64,000 nt of DNA from Akebia trifoliata (taxonomy: Eukaryota; Streptophyta; Magnoliopsida; Ranunculales; Lardizabalaceae), in NCBI GenBank assembly GCA_017979445.1, contig JADQWC010000487.1:62001-126000 (forward strand). Direction: 5' to 3'. A program made the position numbers and the translations under genes. The notes below the pieces were generated by a model that worked only from the letters and a program-made list of their open reading frames with translations, did not search any database and was not told where the DNA came from. This document shows positions 1 to 10,732 of this stretch, one piece after another. Every line of letters starts with the position of its first letter. Position 1 is the stretch's first letter.

Positions 1-87
1 TCCTAGACCTTAATAACTAGGTGGCGACTCCCAAACCTCAAGGGTCAAAAGCGGATCCGCGCACCCCGCGGATCGAAGGCGCTTTCA
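1..87 (+). repeat. 3' tail of a Tat/Ogre-type LTR
   Basis: This stretch closely matches the last 88 bases of the complete LTR that ends at 56124, including a PBS-like TGGCGACTCC and the GATCCGCG/CGCGGATC hairpin. It stops at the same GGCGCTTTCA end. No primer-binding site follows, so this is a 3' LTR end or a recombined LTR remnant, not a 5' LTR. The start of the LTR lies outside the window. Confidence 0.8.
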
Positions 88-1176
88 TAAGGTCATGTCT
101 TCTTTTCGAGTCGACTCTGTTTTATATTGAGTCGAGTTAGTTTGTCGAGTCCTAGAGGTATTTGTCGCCCCATCTGAATTTGATTGGATAAAGAAAATTT
201 CTGAATACCTTGAGCGCATTAACGAATTAACTATTAATCTGGCTTCAAGGATAGATTTCTTTCTTGAGCAAGAAAATAAGAGTCAGGCTTAACGTTTAAT
301 CGAGAAAACAAAGGTCATTGGCCTCGGAACATAAATTAATTCCTAAAGAGATTCAAATAGAAACCATCCTATCCCTTGAGGAACACAAGGGGATAATGGA
401 TTTTCTCAAAAATTTCAAAAGACTTGTTCGCGTGGGCTTATGAGGATATGTTAGGTGTAAGCTTGGGTGTTGTCTGACACAGATTAGATATTGACTTGAT
501 AAAATGAGATCAAAGAAAATGTTACAAAATGTATCAGTGCTAGACTTCTTAACATGGTAAAGCTCCTAGAATAGATTACATTCTCAGACTAATTAAATGG
601 TTGAAAAGAAATTGATATCTGATCTATGTTCAAAGTTCAAGATTTTGCATCATCTCCCTACCGTCCTCAGTTTAATAGAGCGGTTGAAGCAAGCAACTAA
701 TAAGAGTCTCAAAATAACCATTGTGAAAATGTGTCAATCGCACCAGGATTAGTCAGAGAAGCTACCATTCATACTATGGGAGTACAGAAACAGTCTTACC
801 AGTGGAAAGGGAATCCTGTATCTCAAGGTCTTGATGGAAAGTCAATTGCTAGAAACATACTAGACTCGCCATTGGGTACGAAGAGCTAAACTTGATTGAA
901 GAAAAACAACTTAGGGTGCAAACTTATCAAAGAAAAATCCCTCGCACGTTTGACAAGAAGGTTAAAGTTCATTACTTACAAGTCATGGATTTAACCATTA
1001 GACTTCAAAGAAAACTAAGTACTCCTCCTCGACCATAGGAGGAAATCTGAAATTAATTGGAGAAATTCATCTATCAGTAAGAAAATACTACTTTGGAAAA
1101 TCATCAGATTTCAAAGAGAATCGAGTACTTATTTTTGACCCTAAAGGGAAGTTCAAACCTAATTGGGGAGGTCCGT
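88..1176 (+). pseudogene. Ruined Tat-type gypsy internal remnant (pro-RT linker and integrase)
   Basis: No open frame survives. Translated pieces are still recognisable. At about 345-450 there is a protease-RT linker like the DVFAW region found at 23290-23330. At about 630-1170 there is the C-terminal half of an integrase; the stretch around the E of the DDE triad and the AVEAxNK region parallels 10120-10230. The sequence ends in a segment like the integrase C-terminal GKFKxNWG motif of 10590-10620. RT and RNase H are deleted between the two pieces. I cannot classify 88-340. The integrase tail is cut at 1176 by the chromovirus LTR, which suggests insertion there. Confidence 0.6.
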
Positions 1177-4100
1177 TGTGGCGCCCCGCCGAACACTAAC
1201 ACAAATCCCCATGTCAGATCTCGAGGTACTAGGTGGCACCTCGAAATTTCGGCATGGTCTCCTCTCTTTATGTTAGCATTCCAAGGCGTATAACCTGCAC
1301 CTGATAAACGACATACAATCCTGCATATAAACAAATAAAATATAATACTAGCGGAAGCCTATATACATCTAATAACGAACGAAATATCAGAGTGCGGAAG
1401 AATAACCAGAATATAGGATTATACAAATATTTCTCACTCTAACAAAAGTTCTAACGCTCAAAATAAAATCTATAATATTACCTAAACAAACTAACACCAC
1501 TAGAGGGATGTAGCCCCAATACTCACCAAGTGACGAACTCTGGCTGTCTATTTGACCCACCAGATGATTCTCACTTGTGCTCTATACCTGCCTCACCAAG
1601 CTTCAGATCTGAAACTAAAAAATAGAGAAGGAGAGGGTGAGTAACAATGGTTACCCAGTAAGGAGGAAAACAATTTCTGCCAATAACCTCTCCTAACATG
1701 AACGAATAAACATACTGAATCATTTAAAAATATGTAAAATTTTACATAAGAAACTACGATTAACTGGTACATATAGCCAGGGATGAGCAACTAACCATTT
1801 TAAAACTCACATTACATCGATCATCATTACTCACTATAACATTCTCTTTTTATACAAATCTAATTAATCAAATGGAAACAGTAAACATGGATTTCATTTT
1901 ATATTTCAAAATAAGCAACAGATACATAATACACAATGGTGGAGTATTGGAATTAGAGAGTTGGGATTCACGACTAGATCGCTCCCAGTCGGGACATGAT
2001 GTTACAATTCTTCCCTGGCTTTTAGTTCCTGATTTTGTGGCTGGTCGCTGTTTACCACGCTTGGTTGACCATTTATCCGGCTCAGGCTAGCCGTTTGACG
2101 TGACCGTAAGCAATGGGTCTCTTTTCGATGTGTCAGAACGTTCGACTACTATAGATTGTTAGTGATCACTGACTAATCATCTTCGTCTATGCCTATCAGG
2201 CGTGCATGTGATTCCCAAATATACAAACCATTCGTATACGACCACCTTTACATTACAAGTTCACTGGTAAAGATAGAGAGGAATAAACCTGGATTTCTGT
2301 TGTGACTCCATTCTCATACGCGTCCCATACCACGTATGAGCTTGGTGGTTCCTACCGTACATCCCAGGATAGTACACCACTCCGGATGATATGACGCACT
2401 ATCCCTTCAGGCATTCACAAACTCTTTAACAGCTCACAAAATAGTTACATATATATATTATTTTCATTTGAAAACAAAAGAGAAATTAACAATACAAGGT
2501 TGAGAATAGATATCCAGTTTCCTACCATGCAAGTGTGGCCACCCGGCCTAAAATAAATAACATAACGGAAAAATACACAATGCCTCGCGCTAACAGAAAT
2601 TTAAATAAACATGCAACCATTAACATTATTCCTGGATATCTGTTCACCAACCTACAAACAACACAACAACGTAAAATGCAGACATCACCCCTTGGTTGTG
2701 ACTCTGACATTTTACCGTTTCATACCCTTTTTCCTTTTTTTCGATTGTTACAGTTTTCAATCTCTTCATAAAATATTCATTTTCTGATATTCATCAACTC
2801 AATATGAGTTCATTGAATATTAAATCACATTTTTCAACTATAGAATTTATTTCTATCAATAATATTGAAAAAAATACAAATTTCATATCGAAACGGGGTC
2901 CGAGCAATGCACAAGACCCAATTTATGGAAATAACCCGTAAAAATACCCTACCTACGTATAATTTATTAAAAATTCAATTAAACATATCAAACATGCAAT
3001 TTCTGGCGTGAATTTTTAAAATAACAAAAGAATTCTATATTTTAAAAATACATCAAAATTTTTCTGATAAAATCCTAAATGCAACTTTCACAATCTACGA
3101 TTATTAATAGAAATTGAGAGTTCCTTACAATCTCTAGGCAAAATGATCGAAGCATGTGCACGGAAATCGAGGCGATCGGCACGGAAATCGAGATGGACTG
3201 AACTTTGAAGCGACTGATTTTTGAAACCGGCCTGGTGGTTTCAAAGATCTCGATGTGCTCGTCTCTTCTCCCTTCTACGGCGAAAGACGGTTTGACCCCG
3301 AAATCGATGAAAATCGAGGTCGAAGTTACGAAATCTCCGTATAAAAATACAGCTGATTTTTGACTATACGGGGTGAAAAAGATGAGAAAACGGAAGGAAT
3401 TTTGTTGGGTTATGTAGAGAATGAGGTTGTGGACGTTTCTCCCTTCTGCGTCGGAAGACAATTTGACCCCGAAACGGACGAAATCCGAGGTCAAAGTTTC
3501 AAAATTTTCGTATACAAATACGGCTGATTTTTGACGATATTGGATGAAATAGAAAGTGAAACGAAGAAAGGTTGGGTGGGTTTTGTAGATGTCGAGGCTG
3601 CGGATCTTTTTCTCTTCTGTGGCGATCGTCGAAAGTGGACCGTTTGTCATAGATCTACAGTTGAAATTCGAAGAAAAAAAACGAATTTTTTTTTCGTTGG
3701 CTGTTGGACGGTTGGAGAAGATGAGATATATAAAAAAAAAATTTTAATTTTATTTATATAAAAGTTGGGACGAAATCGGTATTTCGCCTATTGTTGTGAT
3801 CGATGATAACTTGATCATCCGGACTCTAAAACTGACAAATGAATACTCTATTTCACCAAATTTTTCGTCTGGATCTAATGGTGCAGTCAATTTCTACAAA
3901 TTATGTCTCCATCAAAAATTTACATTTTTAGCCTGAGGTGACCCCTAAACTTGATGTCGTTTTCGTTTTTGACGATAATTCGACTTCCTGATCTCCAAAA
4001 ATGACAAATAAATAGTCCATGTTGAATAATTTTTTGTTATGAACCCAATGGTATCATCGAATTTTAAAAATTATTGCTCTAACAAAAAGTCACTGTTTTA

Positions 4101-4341
4101 GCCTGGTTTGACCCGGTAATCGAGGATTTTGCAACTTTTATATTCGGACTCGCATTTGAGCGTGCTTACAGGCTAAACTATGTTTTTTGATCATTTTGAA
4201 TCTAATGGTGAGGTTAGATTCCATTAAAAATGATCAGAAACATCATAAAGTTTTACCCCTAAATCCCGACTTTCAAGATTTTCTTAAAATTCAACTATTT
4301 ATTTTTCCTCGAGATACGAATTAAAAATTCGAGGTGTTACA
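1177..4341 (-). repeat. Chromovirus 3' LTR (3165 bp, minus strand)
   Basis: Read on the minus strand it begins TGTAACACC next to the polypurine tract and ends CGCCACA, so it has TG...CA ends. A TATA-like TTTATATAAATA lies at about 3750-3765 on the minus strand. Two internal imperfect tandem repeats are visible: one of about 172 bp (units start near 3267, 3438 and 3609) and one of about 175 bp (units start near 3795 and 3970). A 191-codon minus frame at 3075-3650 runs through the first repeat and has no recognisable domain. The first 305 bases (1177-1481) match 7697-8001. An LTR of the same type starts at 17042 on the plus strand. Confidence 0.8.
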
Positions 4342-4359
4342 TTCTCCCCCCCTTAATAA
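4342..4359 (-). other. Polypurine tract of the minus-strand chromovirus
   Basis: On the minus strand this reads TTATTAAGGGGGGGGAGAA-like purines immediately before the TGTAACACC start of the 3' LTR. This is the standard position for plus-strand DNA priming in LTR retroelements and it fixes the element's orientation. Confidence 0.85.
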
Positions 4360-7300
4360 AAATTTCGTCCTCGAAATTGAAATCATACTTATCAAACTTT
4401 GTCTCGATTCCACTAACACGACATGTATAATAAACACTACCTATTTTCGATTACTATCTATTCTTAGTCCCAAGCCAATCTCATTTATAACTCGTAGACT
4501 TATGTCTCCCATATTTTGTCAACCCATTACATTCATTAATTAATCACTCTATTTTAAACCCATACTCCAACAAATCCATTATTTGTATAATCCTAAGATA
4601 ACAATCAATTTACCTTGTATCACTTCCCCACCAATGTCTATCAACCACAATCCTTTCACATCTTCTTTATTCTTCATCTTTACTTCTCTCATCAATTACA
4701 TCGTCTATTATGTTTTACTTATACTTGCTATGAATATTACTGCTCAATGCATAGTCTTACCGCAAACACACCATTATCTTTATATTCAATTCAATATTAC
4801 ATTTCTACTTATTGCGATATTTCCTCAATACCTCTGTCATAACCTTTATAATTTAAAATCTTACTCGAGGGGATAAATCATACATCTATTTTCTCACAAT
4901 TCCATTAAGTCATCATTAATGCAACATTGTCACAAGATTATGCTTTCTCACATTTTACATCGACCCACCTCCTAACTTATACGCTACTAAATCTCTTTAG
5001 GATGGATGTGGACACAAGTAGGTGATAGCCGCCGCTTCTATGAAATCATAATCTTTACTTATAACGCTTTCTTTTCAAGGAGTGAAAAGGAACCACGATC
5101 GAAGTCTTGAAGTGAGCGCTTGTCTGTAGAAAACATTGATCACGTAACGAGAACGATAATAATGAATCCCTCTACTAGAAGGCGATCGTGAAATGATAAG
5201 GTAAAAGAAGAGTTAGAGTCGACACCGAGGATAGAAAGATGAAAGGGAAATGATGATCTATCTTTTTAAAGAAGGAGAATCAATTCAAGAAGTCGTAAAG
5301 CAAGAGCTACTTTATCTAATAGTTCAATTGTTAGGCCTCCCAAAGTTAAGCCATCTTCAATCGAAAGGAAAGATACGCGACTCCCTGCGTTGATATTCGA
5401 GGAAGTAGCTCTCGACATGAAGGATATAAAAGAAACATTTGCTTATCTACTAGCATAATATACGAGTAATTGACTAGACTATTGATATAAAGACTAACGT
5501 ACCAATTGAACATCACTTGTCTTTTCACACTTTACAATTATTCTAATACCTATTTTGCAAGTTCTTAAATGATCTTCCAAAAATCTTATTCTTTCTTCGC
5601 AAGGCCTCCCAATGGTATAAATAATTTCATTACTTGACCTGTGTCAGTGGTTTCTAGCTCTAGCAAGTGTGCAAACTCTTCACAAAATTATACAATCTAG
5701 AGGAATCAATATTGAGTAAAACTCCACGTTCTAACATTATAATTAGAAATTGTACCTTCCAAAACTTCATTGGAGACAGGTACTTTCTCTTGGGTCATAA
5801 CCTTTGCTCGCGCTTGTGATAGAGGACATTCTCTCTTGATATGTCCCACCTGGTCACACGCGTAACAATGTCAATGATTTTGTCTTCGTAGATCTCTGTG
5901 GAGTAGACAGTTGGTAGACTGGGGTTTGTAGGCTCTAAACCTACCTTGTTGATTCCTTTGGCCTTGTTGGCATCATTGGAGTTCCAACTACTCTATAACT
6001 CGACGATTGGAGAACTCTACAACTTGATAGTGGAGGAGTTTTATATTGTGGATACACTGATCCGGGGAAGATTAGCCTCGAATATATCGGCCTCTTGGCC
6101 GGATCTGATCTGGGAATAAAAGAAATCTAAGGTCAATTCATTTGCCCCCTGGAGGTCTGAAACTCTATCTCCTCACGTTTTATCTTTTAAGCTTGATTTA
6201 CTGTATCTCTATAATTGGTAGTCTCAATCATCGATCTCTTGGCCCTTAGGTAGGGTTATAGTCTTCTAAAGAATCTACGAGCCTTCTGCAAATCTGTCAG
6301 GATAAACTCGGGCGCATATCGTGACAACCTAGTAAACATCATATCATGGTCTGTAATCGATAGATTACCCTACATTAATCTCAAAAACTCCTAGTGCTTG
6401 ATTTCTCGAGCAGTCTCCGATATAAATCTATCCTCTCGAATTCTACCCACTCAAACGATCCATTTCCCAATACATTCATCTCAAAACGTTACTAATGATT
6501 GGTATCCTCGTCCAACTAAAATGTAATCGACCGTCAACCACTGATCTCTTGGGCATTACATGTCACTCAAAATCTTTCAGGTCTTCAAAACCCACTTATT
6601 GACCTCAATCAGATCGAAAAAGTCCCCAAATCTTGATAGACGTAATCGTTGAAAATTCTACAACCACATCCTTGGATTTACCTGTCTTTTGGGCTGGGGA
6701 ATTCTCTTATTCTTCAAAGGCACGATCTTGTGGTAATGGTCTCTAAGGTGGAATAGTATTTTCCTTTTGCGAAGAAGTCCAGCGCTTCCTCATTTCTTGG
6801 ATTTAGTGGTGTGCCTTACAATCGTGGTAAGTCTTGTACCATCTCTCACTTCCGATCACTAGTCTTGTCTATTCGGGATGGCACGAATACGTTATCAACT
6901 TTATTTAAATATGGTGGCCTTATTGGTCCTTCAATTGGTTTGTCTAGCATAATCAATTGATATTGACCCGAACATTGTTCTCCTTTATATCCCAATTTAC
7001 CACATTCGTAATATATCACAACTCTTCCTTTCGACTGATTTAGTAGTATATGTTGTTTCTTATAAAATTCTTCCATCCATTGAGTTGGTATGTCTATAAT
7101 ATTACACCTCACGTATGGTTATTTTTCCTATGAATTTGCTAGTTCCGTAATTGTTTATCTCTTATTACATACTAATTGCATTCTTTCCACTTGGCTTCGA
7201 GGTAGTGGTAGTTGTATTATTTATATCTCCTCTCTGAACTTGACATGACACTTAACCATCTGTCTCATGAATGACATTAGTTGTGCTATTAGGTCAGTGG

Positions 7301-7682
7301 TCTGATCTAAAACTTGTCTTGTCTTTATTGCGTTTCGACCTCTGCCTCGTCCACTCGTCTCGCTTGTGTTTATCCGTCACAAGGCACTTGTTAAAATAAG
7401 GCCTAAACCGCTCTTATGTAACTATGAATTAGTACCGTAGTTCAGAATTTAGCAATGGACTAAATTTCCATTACTAAAGAATAAACTTAGAATCCTATCT
7501 TAGGCTTACAAGGCTCTATAAACTTCTAGATACGGAAGAACTCGTAATTCCGATACGGAACTACTAATGAGTTCGGATATCGAATTCTTAGTGACACCCT
7601 ATGATTATCGCTTTAATATTTGTGGTATCAGCCAAATCCTATAAACATAGCAGATCTGTATCCCATACGGATCTAATACTAT
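4360..7682 (-). pseudogene. Chromovirus internal region: gag remnants, pol lost
   Basis: Reading from the PBS leftward on the minus strand, degenerate Gag-like pieces can be seen. A basic RGRGRG stretch followed by a QLMSFMRQM-like helix lies at about 7240-7370. A CCHC-like segment (YYECGKLGYKGEQC) lies at about 6970-7030. Pieces of Gag core lie at about 6250-6700. A second zinc-knuckle-like CYACDQVGHIKREC lies at about 5825-5870. Frames change repeatedly and stops are common. From about 5340 down to 4360 the sequence is AT-rich with no recognisable coding signal. RT, RNase H and integrase are absent. Two zinc-knuckle-like segments may mean rearrangement or a duplicated gag part. Confidence 0.55.
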
Positions 7683-7694
7683 GCTCTGATACCA
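7683..7694 (-). other. Primer-binding site (initiator-Met tRNA)
   Basis: The minus strand reads TGGTATCAGAGC, the classic plant initiator-methionine tRNA PBS, two bases after the LTR end at 7697. This fixes the 5' end of the chromovirus internal region. Confidence 0.9.
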
Positions 7695-7696
7695 TC

Positions 7697-8001
7697 TGTG
7701 GCGTCCCGCCGAACACTAACACAAATCCCCATGTCAGATCTCGAGGTACTAGGTGGCACCTCGAAATTTCGGCATGGTCTCCTCTCTTTATGTTAGCATT
7801 CCAAGACGTATAACCTACACTTGATAAACGACATACAATCATGCATATAAACAAATAAAATATAATACTAGCGGAAGCCTATATACATCTAATAACAAAC
7901 GAAAGATCAGAGTGCGGAAGAATAACCAGAATACAGGATTATACAAATATTTCTCACTCTAACAAAAGTCCTAACGCTCAAAACAAAATTTATAATATTA
8001 C
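7697..8001 (-). repeat. Truncated chromovirus 5' LTR
   Basis: This is a gap-free match to 1177-1481 with 11 differences by eye. Only the 3'-terminal 305 bases of the LTR remain. The remaining 2.9 kb was lost where the sequence joins Tat RT at 8002. Confidence 0.85.
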
Positions 8002-10732
8002 ATGGGGAACCTTTTATTATAAAGTCATGCCTTTCGATCTAAAAAACGTTGGGGCCACATATCAGAGAGTAGCTACGACCTTATTGCACGACATGATACA
8101 CAAGGAAGTTGAGGTTTATGTGGATGGCATGATAGTTAAATCTAAGGAACGATTGGGACATGCCGCTACACTAGAAAATTTTCTCACAAGGATTCAGAAA
8201 TACCAGTTACGTCTCAACCCACAGAAATGCGTATTCGGAGTGACTTCAGGAAAATTACTAGGATTCGTGGTCAGTCAAAGAGGGATTGAAGTGGACCCTG
8301 GGAAAATCAAAACTATACAGGAAATGGTACCGCCTAAGACTGAAAAGCAGATTTGAGGGTTTTTAGGCAGAATTCAATATGTCAGCAGATTCATCGCTCA
8401 GCTCACCAATGTATGTGAGCCGATATTCAAACTTCTCAAAAAGAATGAACCGACAGTGTGAAATGAGCAATGCCAAAAAGCCTTTGATCAAGTCAAAGAG
8501 TATCTCGCGAATCCGCCTATTCTGGTTCCGCCTACCCCGGGTGAACCTCTTCTCCTTTACCTGTCAGTATAGAAGAAGCTATGGGATGTATGTTAGCACA
8601 GTATGACAAAGACAATCACAAAGAAAGAGCCATCTATTACATCAGCAAGCAAATGTTAGAATACGAAAGGAAATACTCAACTCTTGAAAAGACTTGCCTA
8701 GCATTAGTATGGGCTACTCAAAGGCTTCGACAATACATGCTTTCCCATTCAGTCATTTTGTTATCGCGGATGAATCACCTAAAATATCTCTTTGAAAAGT
8801 CGACATTGACAGGAAGGACTGCACGATGGTTACTACTGTTATCAGAATTCAATATCAAGCATGTTACACAAAAGTCTATCAAGGGAAGAGCAATAGTAGA
8901 GTACTTGGCCGACCATCCCGTAATAGAGGGAATAAGACCTGTCGATCAATTCCCATATGAAAATATCCTGAACCTCGAAGAAGAACTGCGAGACCAAGTA
9001 TGGCAACTATACTTCGACGAAGCTGCAAATCAAAATGGGTATGGAATAGGGGCGGTTTTGTTATCTCTCAAAAAATGCCATATTCCGACCGCTATTAAGC
9101 TAGCTTTCTCCAATACGAATAATACAGTTGAATATGAAGCGTGTATCACCGGGTTAGAGGATGCATTGAATTTTGGTATCACAAAAATTGAAGTATTTGG
9201 AGATTTGGCCTTGGTCATACATCAATCGTTGGAAGAGTGGAAAACCAAGGATGCGAAACTGAAACCTTATCATGAATATCTGTTAAATCTGGTGAGGAAA
9301 TTCAAAACCATCTTGTTTCAACATCTAGCAACGGAAGATAACATTTTCGCAAATGCCCTAGCTACTCTTTCTTCAATGATCCATTTACCTCCAGGCATGG
9401 AACTAAGGCCCATCACAATCGAAATCAAATATAAACCTGCATATTGCTACCAGGTCGACATCGCTGCTCGACTCCCTGACGGAAAGCCATGGTATACTGA
9501 CATCAAGAAAGTCCTAGAAAAACAAGAGTTCCCGATTGAAGCATCTAGGAAAGAACGACAAACTCTGCAGAGATTCGCATCCCAGTTCATACTATGTGCA
9601 GGGAATTTATATAAGAGATCATATGACGGAATCCATTTGTCATGTGTTGACGAAAATCAAGCTGAACGAATAATATCAGAACTGCATTCGGGAGATTGTG
9701 GACCGCACATAAGTGGGAAAATGCTAGCCAAACGAATCATGAGGCAAGGGTATTATTGACCGACAATGGAAACAGATTGTCATCATTTGGTAAAGACCTG
9801 TCATAAGTGTCAAATACACGCTAACCTCATACACGTTCCGCCATCTCAGCTAGTTGGTTTGACCTCATCATGGCCGTTCTTTGTTTGGGGAATTGATATA
9901 ATTGGTAAAATCACACCTAAAGCATCGAATGGACATGAGTACATTCTAGTGGCCATTGATTACTTCACAAAATGGGTAGAAGCCGCTTCGTACGCCGTTC
10001 TCACCACATCTAAAGTTGCCAAGTTCATCCAAGTGCATATTATCAGTCGATATGGGGTACCTTCTGAACTAATTTTGGATAATGGGTCACATTTCAAAGC
10101 TGAAGTCATTACACTGTGTTCAAAATTCAAGATCCGACATCACAAATCATCTCCCTACCGTTCTCAAACTAATGGAGCAGTGGAAGCAGCCAATAAGAAT
10201 CTCAAGACGATCATCAGGAAAATGTGTCAATTGCACAGGGATTGGTCTAAAAAATTACCATTGGCGCTCTGGGCGTACCGCACCTCAATATGATCCTCCA
10301 CTGGAGTCACCCCGTATTCACTTGTATACGGAATGGAAACTGTCATACCGGTTGAAATGGAATCCCTTCCCTCAGGATCTTAATGGAAAGTCAATTATCA
10401 AAAGCAGAATGAGTTCGTCACCGGTACGAAGAGCTACATTTAATTGATGAAAAACGACTTAGAGCCCTGTACCCGTGCAAGCTTATGAAAGAAGAGTAGC
10501 TCGAGCGTTTGATAAAAGAGTTAAAGTTCAAGACTTGCAAATTGGGGATGTAGTACTTAAAGAGAATCGAGTACCCATTTTCGATTCTAGAGGCAAATTC
10601 AAGACCAATTGGGGAAGTCCCTTCATCATTAAGGAGGTACTACCTGGGAAAGCTGTCAGATTTCAAGATCACGATGGTGTCAAACTACTAGAACCGACGA
10701 ACCTTGACCAGATCAAGTGGTACTACATTTAA
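8002..10732 (+). pseudogene. Tat-type gypsy pol remnant: RT, RNase H, aRNase H, integrase
   Basis: The sequence enters mid-RT at the WGTFYYKVMPF motif. The catalytic box reads YVDG instead of YVDD (about 8117-8130), so one metal-binding Asp is lost. The gypsy RNase H follows (about 8580-8900). Next comes an archaeal-type RNase H (about 8995-9370) with YFDEA, EYEACI and FGD motifs, and then integrase with an H-H-C-C zinc region (about 9690-9820) and the DDE core (WGIDIIG, LDNG, AVEAANK). Damage includes stops at 8354, about 8457, 9757 (probably TGG to TGA) and 10291, and frameshifts near 8570 and between 10370 and 10475. The C-terminal integrase ends at 10732. The dual RNase H order is characteristic of the Tat lineage. 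It could not make an active protein. Confidence 0.85.

Larger units (their letters stand above)
1177..8001 (-). mobile_element. Truncated minus-strand chromovirus (Tekay/Del-like Ty3/gypsy)
   Basis: On the minus strand the order is truncated 5' LTR (7697-8001), PBS complementary to initiator-Met tRNA, gag remnants, polypurine tract and a full 3' LTR (1177-4341). The 5' LTR keeps only its last 305 bases and then joins Tat RT sequence exactly at 8001/8002. The internal region is only about 3.3 kb, so RT, RNase H, integrase and any chromodomain are missing. The two LTR copies differ at 11 of 305 compared bases by eye with no indels (nine transitions), so the insertion is moderately young while the internal part has been deleted. 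The chromovirus call rests on the PBS type, the purine-tract form and the TGTAACACC LTR start. Confidence 0.75.

Noticed and set aside
3075..3650. 191-codon minus-strand frame
   Set aside because: Lies wholly inside the chromovirus LTR tandem repeat and matches no known domain; best seen as a chance frame.
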